Source: CAWEHT01 sp963808455 (GTDB lineage Bacteria > Chloroflexota > Anaerolineae > CG2-30-64-16). From it: a DNA stretch of 16,140 nt. This document shows, one piece after another, positions 1 through 7,933 of this stretch. A model generated the notes under the pieces. It saw only the letters and a program-made list of their open reading frames with translations. It had not been told where the DNA came from and searched no databases. The stretch's first letter is position 1; each line of letters starts with the position of its first letter. Location of the stretch: the NCBI GenBank assembly GCA_963808455.1, contig CAWEHT010000050.1:1-16140 (forward strand). Direction: 5' to 3'. Position numbers and translations under genes: made by a program.

Positions 1-1336
1 GGGCTAATCCAGTCCTGGCGTGCGGGCCGGCTGGAGGCCAGCACCATCTGCTGGCGCGAGGGCATGTCGCAGTGGCTTCCCTTGGCCCAGGTTGAGCCAT
101 TCGCGTCTGCCATCGCGTCGGCAAGTGTTCCCCGGCAAGTCGCGGCAGCGGCCGCGCGGCCGCCCGCGCCGCCCATGGCGCCGCCGGTCCGATCCGCTCC
201 CCCGTCCGGCAAACGCCGACACATCTCGGCCGCGTGGGTCGGCTGGGCGGTCGCGGCCGGACTTGCTGGGATTTGTGCCCTTGTCGCGGGCGTAGTCCTG
301 CGTTTTAACTGCGCCCGCCATTGTCAAGCCTAACGCGGCGGCCGACGGCGGAGGCCCCGAATCGCAAGACTGGAGTAATCCGGCCCGCGTCCAGATCGCT
401 GGCGAAAATCGCGAGGTGCGGACCACGTTCCTTGTGGGTCTAAAAGACGCCTGGTATTCAGGCTGCCAACGTTCCGAGGAGGGCGTCGAAAGAAACACAT
501 TGGTCGTTGTGTATCAGTATAAGAACCTTGGGCCAAGGGAAGAGTTAGAGCCGCTCGCTTGGGGCGACGTTAGGAAAGAGATCAAGACGGACAAGGGGCA
601 TATCTTCCCCGGCGGTAGCCTGTGTGGCTCCCCGCAAGCGTTGTTCGCCATGCCGGAAGGGAAGCGTCGCGCGTTCTGGTGGCCGAAGGCAACCCGCAAG
701 TTCGAGGAGACCGGTGAATCGGCGCTGGTCTTCGCGATTCCGAAGGACGAAGTGCCGACGGAAGTAGTGGCCGCCGGACGCATTTGCGGCGGGCGCATCG
801 ACCTAAATTTGAAACTTCCCCAAGGCCCTGTTGGAAGCAGGAGCTATAGCAAAGCGTTTGGGTTTCTTCCGCGGACGGCGGAGAAGGCCGTGCCTGTTTT
901 CATCGAGGCTTTGCAGGATCATCGCGAAGACATCCGCAAAGCGGCAGCTGAAGCTTTGGGAACAGTTGGTCCGGCGGCAAAGGAAGCCGTACCTGCGCTG
1001 ATTGCGGCGCTAAGCGAGAAAAGCGAGAAGGTCCGCGTAGCTTCGCTGCAAACGCTCGGAAACATCGGTCCCGCCGCAAGGGACGCCGTCCCCAATGCCA
1101 CCGAGTTGTTGCTTCGTGACCGTTCGATGGACGTGCGCACGGCAGCAGCAACTACGTTAGGGCAGATTGGTCCGGAGGCCAAGGAAGCGATACCCGCCCT
1201 AAAGCGGCCGTTTCGTGACTCAGATCCCCGCGGCGTCCTTCCGTGGCCATCCGAGGTGGACTTCTATGAGGCTGTCTACCAAGCATTGATAAGGATTGGC
1301 GGTGCCGCTGACGCGGTCGCCACGATCAGGAGATGA
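1..1336 (+). CDS. GYF_2 / transmembrane / HEAT-repeat protein, 5' partial, one frameshift
   Basis: The gene runs in from the left edge. Frame 1 from base 1 encodes the end of a GYF_2 (DUF4339) domain, recognisable by AGRLEASTICWREGMSQW. A Pro/Ala-rich linker and one membrane segment follow (about 223-300, AAWVGWAVAAGLAGICALVA). Frame 1 then stops at about 331-333, but frame 2 is open from 296 through the rest, so one extra base near 301 probably splits a single protein. The frame-2 part has an extracytoplasmic-looking segment and then about three HEAT/PBS-lyase-type repeats (about 880-1210, e.g. DIRKAAAEALGTVGPAAKEA), ending at the TGA at 1334-1336. The first frame-2 start after the break is a GTG at 416, which would omit the membrane anchor. 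HEAT repeats usually bind protein partners; the specific role is unknown. The architecture is common in Planctomycetota. GC is lower than in the rest of the window, suggesting a different origin. Confidence 0.7.
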
Positions 1337-1528
1337 CCTTAAACATGCCCGGCGGCCGTCGTGGGGGAGCGACAATAGCGACCATGATAATGTCTTTAAG
1401 GCGTTGCTTCGGCTCGCAAAAAGCGTCAAGGAGGTCAGCACCCTCATGGCGGAGCTTGTCAGCGACGACACAACAGTATGTCACGAACGCCTTGACGGGC
1501 AGAGTGCCTTGGAGAGATTGGCCCGGCC
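1337..1528 (+). other. junction segment with an unidentified coding-like fragment
   Basis: This segment separates the HEAT gene from the truncated ABC ATPase. An ATG at 1333 overlaps the HEAT stop codon as ATGA, which would suit translational coupling, but that frame looks random and ends at 1557. Frame 3 over about 1350-1500 looks more protein-like: acidic and amphipathic, containing DNVFKALLRLAKSVKEVSTL, with no stop. I do not recognise it. A small downstream gene with a frameshift near 1350, cut off near 1500-1530, would explain the pattern. I see no transposase, inverted repeat or target duplication. ABC-ATPase homology begins abruptly near 1529, so this is either a recombination breakpoint or an assembly join. 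Confidence 0.3.
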
Positions 1529-2528
1529 AACTCCTTGGTCAGGCGCCTGCGGGATGAGGGCGTGGCGATCATCTACGTGTCGCACCGGATCAGGGAGATT
1601 CCTCAGCTCTGCGACCGTGTGGCGATCCTGCGCGACGGGCGGCTGATCGCCGTCAAGCCCGCAGCGAGCTGGATGACGCCGAGATCGTGCGCCTGATGGT
1701 AGGGCGGGAGCTCTCCGATGTCCTCCGGCGGCAGCCCGCGGCCAGCGACCACGAGGTCCTGCGCGTCGAAGACCTGCACAGCGACTGGCACCGCGGCGTG
1801 AGCTTCCACGTGAACGCGGGCGAGGTCGTCGGGTTTGCCGGGCTCATCGGGGCGGGACGTACGGAGCTGGCCAAGGTCATCTTCGGCGAGCTGCCGAAGA
1901 CGAGCGGGCGCGTGCTGATCGAGGGCCGCGAGGTAACCATCCATGGCCCGGACGGGGCCATCGCCAGGGGCATTGGCTTCGCGCCCGAAGACCGCAAGCG
2001 CGAGGGCCTCGTGCTGATCCGCAGCGTGCTGGAGAACACGTCGATGGCCATCCTGCGGCGCCTGTGCCGCTTCCACTTCGTGCGCAGGAGCCAGGAGCGG
2101 TCGGAGGTAGCCGGGTTCGTGGAGCGGCTGCGCGTGCGTACCCCCTCGCTCGACCAGGAGGTTGCCAAGCTCTCCGGCGGCAACCAGCAGAAGGTCGTGC
2201 TCGGCGAAGCTGGCTGGCGGCCAGGCCGAAGGTGCTTATCCTCGACGAGCCGACCCGCGGCATCGACGTGGGCGCCAAGTCGGAGATCTACCGCCTCATC
2301 GACGATCTGGCCAACCAGGGGCTGGCGATCGTCTTCATCAGCTCCGAGCTGCCGGAGATCCTCGGGCTCTCGGACCGCATCTACGTCATGCAAAACGGAC
2401 GGATCACCGGCGAGCTCCCCGCCAGGAGCGCCACCGAAGAAGCAGTCCTGGCGCTGGCGATGGCCGACCAGCTTTCGGCAGTCCCCACCCGCGGCGCAGC
2501 AACAACCCGGGAGGATGGCACCTTATGA
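1529..2528 (+). pseudogene. sugar ABC transporter ATP-binding protein (RbsA/MglA type), N-terminally truncated, two frameshifts
   Basis: RbsA/MglA-type ATPases fuse two nucleotide-binding domains and energise monosaccharide uptake through an RbsC-type permease. Here homology starts inside domain 1 just before its H-loop (DEGVAIIYVSHRIREI), so the first Walker A, signature and Walker B are missing. Domain 2 is nearly complete: the degenerate Walker A region GLIGAGRTEL, then APEDRKREGLV, the signature LSGGNQQKVVLG, and Walker B VLILDEPTRGIDVGAK. Two single-base losses break the frame. One is near 1658-1662, where CCC probably stands for CCCC and joining the frames gives KPRSELDDAEIV. The other is near 2203-2210, between KVVLG and WLAARPKVLILDEP. 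The stop overlaps the permease start as ATGA. With half of domain 1 gone it is non-functional as written, unless the truncation is an assembly artefact. Confidence 0.85.
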
Positions 2529-3697
2529 GCGACAAAGTCTTCGAGAAGCCTTCCGTGAGGACCACGGCCCAAACCGTGTCTCCGGGACAGCGCGGCGGGG
2601 GAGCCCTCTGGGCCCTGCGACGGCTGATCGGCTTTATTGGCGCCGATAACCTCTCGCTCATCTTCGCGCTGGTTGGCCTCATCTTATTGATCACCATCGT
2701 CAGCGGCTGGTTCGGGCTTACCGGGGGGAACTATTTCTTCACCTGGCAGAACCTGATGAACAGCCTGGCGCAATCGATCGTGATCGTCGGGCTGCTGTCG
2801 GTCGGCGAGTCGCCGGTGATCATCGCCGGGGCGCTCGACATCTCCGTCGGCTCCCTCTCGTCTGTCGGGTCGGTCGTCTCGGCATCGGCGCTGATCGGGG
2901 TGGGCACCGTCGGGGCCCTGCACATCCTGCCCATGAACAGCGTGATCGTCGCGATCTTCGCGGGCATCGCGGCCTGCGCCATCGCCGGCGCGATCAACGG
3001 CCTGATCGTCACCCGGCTGCGGGTGAACCCGATCATCGCCACCCTGGGCACGCTGGCCGCCTTCGCGGGCGTGGCCTTCCTGCTGGCACCCGACGGCAAG
3101 CCCATCGGGGTGGGCACCCATCCGGACTTCACGTACCTGGCCGACGGCCGCTTCCTGAGCGGGCTGCACGTTCCCGCGCTGGGAGGCAGCCACTGGACAG
3201 GCATCCCCGTGCTGACGGTGATCTTCCTGATTGTGGCGATCCTGGTGCACGTCCTGATGACCTACACCGACTTCGGGCGGGCGATCTACGCCATCGGCGG
3301 CAACGCCACGGCTGCCCGCCTGGCCGGCATCAACGTGGTCCGCGTCCGCATGCTGATGTACGTGCTCTCGGGCAGCATCGCCGGGCTGACAGGGGTCCTG
3401 CTCTCGGCGCGCACGACCTCGGGCAACCCGGTCAACGGCGTCGGGCTGGAGCTGCAGGCCATCACCGCCGTCTTCCTGGGCGGCGCCGCCACGACCGGGG
3501 GCAAGGGGACCATCATGGGGACCTTCCTCGCCGTCATCATGGTGGGCGCGCTGAACAACGGCATGAACCTGCTCGGGGTCAACACCTTCATCCAGCAGGT
3601 CGCGCTGGGCCTGCTGCTGATCGCCGCCGTGGCCATCTCGCAGTGGCGCCAGGTGCGCGCCGAGCACGCCCGGACGCGGGTCGCGGCGCATGGGTGA
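2525..3697 (+). CDS. sugar ABC transporter permease, RbsC/BPD_transp_2 family
   Basis: This 390-residue inner-membrane protein forms the channel of a ribose/xylose/galactose-type importer. It has many hydrophobic segments, for example residues about 40-60 (IFALVGLILLITIVSGWFGL), and the family-typical stretches VIIAGALDISVGS, NGLIVTRLRVNPIIATLGT, FGRAIYAIGGNATAARLAGI and FLGGAATTGGKGTIMGT. Length is somewhat above the usual ~320-340 because of a ~40-residue hydrophilic N-terminus and a longer periplasmic loop around residues 190-225. The ATG at 2525 overlaps the ATPase stop (ATGA), indicating translational coupling. The frame is intact, unlike most neighbours. The substrate cannot be told from sequence and no periplasmic binding-protein gene lies in the window. 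Confidence 0.92.
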   Translation: MSDKVFEKPSVRTTAQTVSPGQRGGGALWALRRLIGFIGADNLSLIFALVGLILLITIVSGWFGLTGGNYFFTWQNLMNSLAQSIVIVGLLSVGESPVIIAGALDISVGSLSSVGSVVSASALIGVGTVGALHILPMNSVIVAIFAGIAACAIAGAINGLIVTRLRVNPIIATLGTLAAFAGVAFLLAPDGKPIGVGTHPDFTYLADGRFLSGLHVPALGGSHWTGIPVLTVIFLIVAILVHVLMTYTDFGRAIYAIGGNATAARLAGINVVRVRMLMYVLSGSIAGLTGVLLSARTTSGNPVNGVGLELQAITAVFLGGAATTGGKGTIMGTFLAVIMVGALNNGMNLLGVNTFIQQVALGLLLIAAVAISQWRQVRAEHARTRVAAHG

Positions 3698-3727
3698 TCG
3701 GGCCGCCGGACGAAGAGGAAGGTCCGG

Positions 3728-5089
3728 ATGAAACACAGGGACCGGGTCGTCGCCGCGCTCGAACACCGGGAAGCGGACCGCTGCCCGATGCAGGTCAGCT
3801 TCACCCCCGAATTCGCGGAACGGCTGCACGCCGGCCTGCAGGGCCGGGCCGCCTCTGCGCCGGGGACGGGGCTTGGTGCAAGATTGGTGAGCCCCTTCGA
3901 TGGCACCGAGACGGATTCTCCCCCTGCGGGGACTTCGTCGCTTGCGGTGCGCCGCGGCGCAGGCCGTGCTGAGTACCCGCTCAGAATGACAGACGCCGCT
4001 ACCGACAATGTTCCCTACACATGCACCGGTGCAGAAACAGGGGGCCCCTTCGCTGACGCCGAGACGGATTTTCCCCCTGCGGGGACTTCTTCGCTCGAGG
4101 GGGCGCACGCGCACAACCCGCACGGGGGCGGCAATACCTACGAGCTGGAGCGCGCCATCGGCGAGGACCTGCTGCTGACGTCGGTGGGTTGGGCGAACTC
4201 GTACTACCAGGGCGAAGAGGCTTACACCGACGAGTGGGGGGTGACCTGGCGCCCGGTGCCCTACGCGACCCCCTTCGGGCCGGGCCACTACACCAAGATG
4301 GTGCGGCATCCTCTGGCCGAGGATGGGGCCATCTCCCAATACCACGCGCCCGATCCAGGCCGGCCGGAGCTGTATGCCGATGCCCAATGGACCCTCGATC
4401 GCTTCAAGGAGGAGTACTGGATCACCGGCGTGACCGTCACGACCATCTGGGAGACGGCCTGGGCGCTGCGGGGGTACGACCGGCTGCTGTCCGACCTGGT
4501 GACCGCGCCGGAGCTCGCCGAGGCCATCCTCGACATCCCTTACCGCTATCACCTGGCCGCGGCCAGGCGGCTGGTCGAGATGGGCGTGGATATGATCTGG
4601 ATCGGCGACGACGTCGGCTCGCAGCGGGCGATGCTCATGTCTCCGGCGCACTGGCGCCGGTACCTGAAACCGCGCATGGCCGGCTTCATCGCCGCGCTCA
4701 AGGCCGCCAACCCGCGCGTCAAGGTAGCCTACCACTCCGACGGCGTGGTGTGGCCGATCCTGCCCGACCTGATCGAGATCGGCCTGGATATCCTGAACCC
4801 CGTCCAGCCGGCGTGCATGGAGCCCGCAGAGCTCAAGAGGCGCTACGGCGAGCAGCTCTGCTTCTGGGGCAGCATCGACGAGCAGCAGACCTTGCCCTTC
4901 GGGACGGCGGAGGAGGTGCGCGGCGAGGTGCTCGACCGGCTGCGGACGATCGGGAAGGGCGGCGGGCTGATCATCGGGCCGACCCATCACGTCCAGCTCG
5001 ACACACCGATGGAGAATTTCTGGAGCATGGTGAACGCCATCACCGGCACACCCTACGCGGCTTTGGCCACCGCCCGGCACCCGTTATAA
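3728..5089 (+). CDS. uroporphyrinogen decarboxylase-superfamily protein with an in-frame repeat insertion
   Basis: The product has 453 residues in the URO-D/MtaA TIM-barrel fold, whose members either decarboxylate uroporphyrinogen or move methyl groups to and from corrinoids and thiols. The N-terminus (MKHRDRVVAALEHREADRCP) and the barrel (NPHGGGNTYELERAIGEDLL, VTVTTIWETAWALRG, VDMIWIGDDVGSQ, YHSDGVVWPILPDLIEIG, CFWGSIDEQQTLPFGT, THHVQLDTPMENFW) are clear. The RQAGR substrate motif of HemE is absent, so it is not the haem enzyme. The corrinoid-methyltransferase zinc motif HxC reads HSD here. Residues about 50-124 match no family sequence and are translated dispersed repeat; without them the length is ~378, close to the 385-residue paralogue downstream. 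It lies 30 bp after the permease with a purine-rich ribosome binding site (GAAGAGGAAGG). The frame is intact. The reaction is unknown; transporter linkage suggests catabolism of the imported compound. Confidence 0.85.
   Translation: MKHRDRVVAALEHREADRCPMQVSFTPEFAERLHAGLQGRAASAPGTGLGARLVSPFDGTETDSPPAGTSSLAVRRGAGRAEYPLRMTDAATDNVPYTCTGAETGGPFADAETDFPPAGTSSLEGAHAHNPHGGGNTYELERAIGEDLLLTSVGWANSYYQGEEAYTDEWGVTWRPVPYATPFGPGHYTKMVRHPLAEDGAISQYHAPDPGRPELYADAQWTLDRFKEEYWITGVTVTTIWETAWALRGYDRLLSDLVTAPELAEAILDIPYRYHLAAARRLVEMGVDMIWIGDDVGSQRAMLMSPAHWRRYLKPRMAGFIAALKAANPRVKVAYHSDGVVWPILPDLIEIGLDILNPVQPACMEPAELKRRYGEQLCFWGSIDEQQTLPFGTAEEVRGEVLDRLRTIGKGGGLIIGPTHHVQLDTPMENFWSMVNAITGTPYAALATARHPL
3876..4100 (-). 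repeat. TGTCATTCTGAG-family dispersed repeat inserted in frame in a coding sequence
   Basis: Read on the minus strand this segment contains CATTGTCGGTAGCGGCGTCT, TGTCATTCTGAGCGG and two copies of an AATCCGTCTCGG end, followed by GAAGGGG...TGCAC. The same landmarks occur in the intergenic copies at 7569-7833 and 14826-15095. It looks like one element plus a partial second. Both AATCCGTC ends carry the mini-hairpin GAAGTCCCCGCAGGGGG, which is absent from the intergenic GAAGAATCC copies. The length is about 225 bp, a multiple of three, and the host frame has no stop across it. The exact edges are approximate. Confidence 0.8.
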
Positions 5090-5090
5090 T
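5063..5090 (+). promoter_or_regulatory. possible sigma-70-like promoter before the second URO-D-like gene
   Basis: A perfect TATAAT lies at 5085-5090, overlapping the stop of the upstream gene. A weak TTGGCC is 16 bp upstream at 5063-5068. It could give the second URO-D-like gene its own start with a ~200-nt leader containing the AGGAT repeat. The -35 match is poor and one hexamer can arise by chance. Confidence 0.25.
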
Positions 5091-5181
5091 GAGGGGCTGC
5101 CTGGGAGGGCGCATGCTGCGAGGGCAGCCTGACACACCTCTTTCGGCAAAGGCGGACCGGCGTGAAAGGCAGCGCACCATT

Positions 5182-5268
5182 CACAGGATATACAGGATAG
5201 GGCGGGATGAACAGGATAGAGACGTGGCAAATATTCCCTGCATCCGGCTCGATCCTGTCCATCCTGTT
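5182..5268. repeat. ACAGGAT / ATCCTGT inverted dispersed repeat, copy 1
   Basis: The left arm has spaced ACAGGAT words (CACAGGATATACAGGATAG, then AACAGGATAG), and the right arm has the reverse complement (GATCCTGTCCATCCTGTTG). A related copy lies at 9789-9873. The arms could fold into a long imperfect hairpin in RNA from either strand. It occupies the 211-bp gap between the two URO-D-like genes. Confidence 0.75.
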
Positions 5269-5300
5269 GACGGCTTCCCGTGGGCACGATAGGTAAAGCT

Positions 5301-6459
5301 ATGAACAATCTGGAACGTTTCAAGAAGGCCATCAGCTGGGAACCGGTTGAACCGGATCCTGACCTACGATTTTACAGACTGCCGGCCGTTGCTGGAACAG
5401 CTCGGCGGCTACGACGGCGCCCGGTCCTACACCTGGGAAGAGGTCATCGAGGTGAACGCCCTGGCCTGGAAAAATGCGGGCCTCGACGTAACGCGCTATG
5501 TCTATGACCCTGCGACGCATTGGATGGGCGGCAAGATCCAGAACTGGATCCGCTTCTTCGGCGTCGAGCCGGACGATTGGGAGGTCAGCCAGGCCGGCGG
5601 CACGGCCTGGATCTCCAGGCGCCCGTTCTCCGACCTGCGGGGGCTCGAAAAGCACATGCCCCACCTGCCGCGCTACGAGGATGTGCACGACTGGTTTGCG
5701 CCATCGCTCAAGCAGATGCAGGAGGCGCTGGCCGAGCACGACATCGTCTTCATCGGCGCCGTCGAGGGCCCGATCACCGACGCCTACACCTACATGGACA
5801 TGGAGCTCTTCTGCGCCGCGATCTACGAGGCGCCCGAGCTGGCGGCGCACGTCATGGACTGCTGCGGCCAGTTCTCGGCCCACATCGCCCGCACCTTTAC
5901 CGAGGTGAGCCAGGTGCCGCTGCTCTTCATGGGCGAAGACATCGCGACGAGCACCGGCCCCATCTTCAAGCCCTCCTGGGTGCAGCGGGAGGGGCTGCCG
6001 CGCTGGCGCTGGATCGTGGACCCGGTGCACCAGGCGGGCATGAAATTCCTCTTCCACACCGACGGTCGCTACGGAAGCTTCCTGCCGATCATCTTCGACG
6101 AGCTGGGGGCCGAGGGGCTCAACCCGATCGAGCGGAACGGCTGCAACGACATCTTTGCGATCCGGCGCCAGCACCCACACAAGCTGCTTTTCGGCAACGT
6201 GTGCTGCGCCCAAACGCTGCCCTACGGCAGCCCCGCCGACGTGGAAGATGAGACGCTCGAGCTGATCGAGAAGATCGGGCCCGAGGGTGGCATCCTGATC
6301 GGCTCTTCCAGCGAAGTCCATGATATGGTGCCCGTGGCCAACACGGTGACCATGTATCGGACCGTGCACGAGTACGGGCGCTATCCCATCGACGTTGACC
6401 GCGTCCGCAGCCGCCACGCGGCGCTGCGGCAAAAAGGCCAGCTCAAACTGAGGGCCTAG
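5301..6459 (+). CDS. second uroporphyrinogen decarboxylase-superfamily protein, one frameshift
   Basis: The ATG at 5301 starts MNNLERFKKAISWEPV. The frame then changes near 5350, where GTTGAACCGG probably stands for GTTGACCGG: removing one A gives EPVDRILTYDFTD and a 385-residue protein. As written, the two reading frames are 5301-5507 and about 5347-6459. Family features are YTWEEVIEVNALAWKNAGLD, GAVEGPITDAYTYMDMELFC, LLFMGEDIATSTGPIFKPSW, MKFLFHTDGRYGSFLPIIFD, EGLNPIERN and LLFGNVCCAQTLPYGS. It has HTD where methylcobamide methyltransferases have HxC, and no HemE RQAGR motif. It is clearly diverged from the upstream relative, so this is not a recent tandem duplication. It is followed after 29 bp by the LacI regulator. 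The reaction is unknown; the two paralogues may form a hetero-complex or act in sequence. Confidence 0.82.
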
Positions 6460-6488
6460 CCGGCCCCCCTCCGCCCAGAGGAAACACC

Positions 6489-7521
6489 ATGCCCCGTCCA
6501 ACGATCGCCGACGTGGCCCTGGCCGCGGGCGTCTCGATTTCCACCGTCAGCCGGGTGCTCAGCGGCCGCACCAAGTACATCCGCGATGACAAGATCGCCG
6601 CGCGTGAAGACTGCCATCGCGGAGCTCAGTTACCGGCCGAGCAGCCTGGCCCGCAGCCTGGTCTCGAAGCGCACGCAGACGGTTGGTCTCCTGGTGTCGG
6701 ACGTCGGCAACCCTTATTACGCCGACGTGATCCACGGGGTCGAAGATCGCGCCGTGGCCGAAGGCTACGAGATCTTCCTCTGCAACACCAACTACAGCGA
6801 GGGCCGCGGGCTGGCCTTCATCCAGTCGCTTTCCGACAAGCACGTGGACGGCATGCTGATCATGTCGAGCAACATGTCGGACGGCTGGATCGTGGAGCTG
6901 TCGCGGGGCCGGGTCCCGGCGGTGATCGTCAACTGGCAGAGCACGCAGGCCCTCGACGGCATCCTGGGGATGATCACGATCGACTTCGCCTCGGGGATCG
7001 ATGCCGCGGCGGAACACCTGATCGCGCTCGGGCATCGCCGCTTCGCGCACGTCAGCGGCCCCCTGCACCTGGCAACGGCGCGCTGGCGGCGGGACGCCTT
7101 CCTCGCCTCGCTCGAGGCACGCGGCATCGACCCGTCGGGTGTGGCCATCATCGAGGGCGACCTGCGCACGGATGGGGGCCGGCGCGCCATGGCGGGCGTC
7201 CTCAAGCTGCGCCGGCAGCCTACGGCCATCTTCGCCGCCAACGACCTCACCGCGATCGGGCTGGCCTGGGCCGCCCACGACCGCGGGGTGCGCGTGCCGG
7301 AGGACATGTCGATCGTCGGCCTGGACGGCATACCGCTGGGCGCCGAGATCAGCCCGTCGCTGACCACCGTGGCCATCCCGCGCTACGAGGTGGGCTCCCT
7401 GGCGATGAGCATGCTGCTGGAGCTGCAGACGATCACCGGCGAGGAGAAGGTGGGCGTATGTCGCGCCGAGATCACCACCCGGCTCCTGCTGAGACAATCC
7501 ACCGGGCCGGCGGCAGAGTAA
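6489..7521 (+). CDS. LacI-family transcriptional regulator, one frameshift
   Basis: The N-terminal DNA-binding domain (TIADVALAAGVSISTVSRVL) is the LacI-type HTH, and the hinge region contains YRPSSLARSLVSKRTQTVGL. The periplasmic-binding-protein-like effector domain follows (VGLLVSDVGNPYYADVIHG, GHRRFAHVSGPLHLATARW, AIFAANDLTAIGLAW, SIVGLDGIPLGAEISPSLTT). An extra G near 6598-6600 breaks the frame; removing it gives DDKIARVKTAIAEL and 343 residues, normal for the family. A good ribosome binding site (AGAGGAAACACC) precedes the ATG. Its position at the end of the transporter/URO-D cassette suggests that it controls that cassette in response to the imported sugar or an intermediate. I could not identify a LacI-type operator confidently. 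Confidence 0.88.
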
Positions 7522-7568
7522 CGCAGAACTGTCGGGCGTGGGCCGCCCGGAGCTGAAAGTGGCTCGCT

Positions 7569-7833
7569 AGTGCAGGATCAGGGGACCCTTTCGGTGACGC
7601 AGAGACGGATTCTTCGCTGGGAGCTCGCCACGGCGGAGGCCGGCTTGCATACACGCTTCTAAGAAACTCCTGGTACGGATTCTTCGCTGTGGCACGTCGT
7701 TGACAGGCCTTGTGGGCACGGCCGCTCAGAATGACAGTCCAAGGGTTTCTTGTATGCCACATGACCCCCTGCGGGGTCATGGATGTCTCAGAATGACAGA
7801 CACCGCTACCGACAATGTCGCCTGCATATACGC
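7569..7833 (-). repeat. TGTCATTCTGAG-family dispersed repeat, intergenic copy
   Basis: This fills most of the 412-bp gap between the LacI regulator and galT; I see no gene here. On the minus strand it reads CATTGTCGGTAGCGGTGTC, TGTCATTCTGAGAC, a short hairpin (ATGACCCCGCAGGGGGTCAT), a second TGTCATTCTGAGCGG, GCCACAGCGAAGAATCCGTA, AGGAGTTTCTTAGAAGCG, then AGCGAAGAATCCGTCTCTGC and GTCACCGAAAGGGTCCCC. The copy at 14826-15095 has the same order in the opposite orientation. Confidence 0.85.
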
Positions 7834-7933
7834 TAGGGCGGGCGATGCGTCCGCAAACGCTCCGGGCTAAGAAGACTCACCGACACTTTTGCGCTAAACC
7901 CGGCCGGCGGCGGAGTAGGGAGGGGACCCGTAC

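Noticed and set aside
1337..1528. Insertion sequence at the ABC ATPase truncation
   Set aside because: No transposase motif, terminal inverted repeats or target duplication is visible.
1333..1557. Small gene translationally coupled to the HEAT gene by ATGA
   Set aside because: The overlap is attractive but the frame-1 peptide looks random, while frame 3 over the same bases looks more protein-like. I left it as an unexplained segment.
2684..5080. A 798-residue open frame on the minus strand
   Set aside because: It lies antisense to the permease and the first URO-D-like gene, both with clear family motifs. Its Arg/Pro/Gly/Asp/His-rich composition is the usual shadow of high-GC codons.
3728..5089. 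HemE uroporphyrinogen decarboxylase of haem synthesis
   Set aside because: The conserved N-terminal RQAGR substrate motif is missing and the context is sugar transport.
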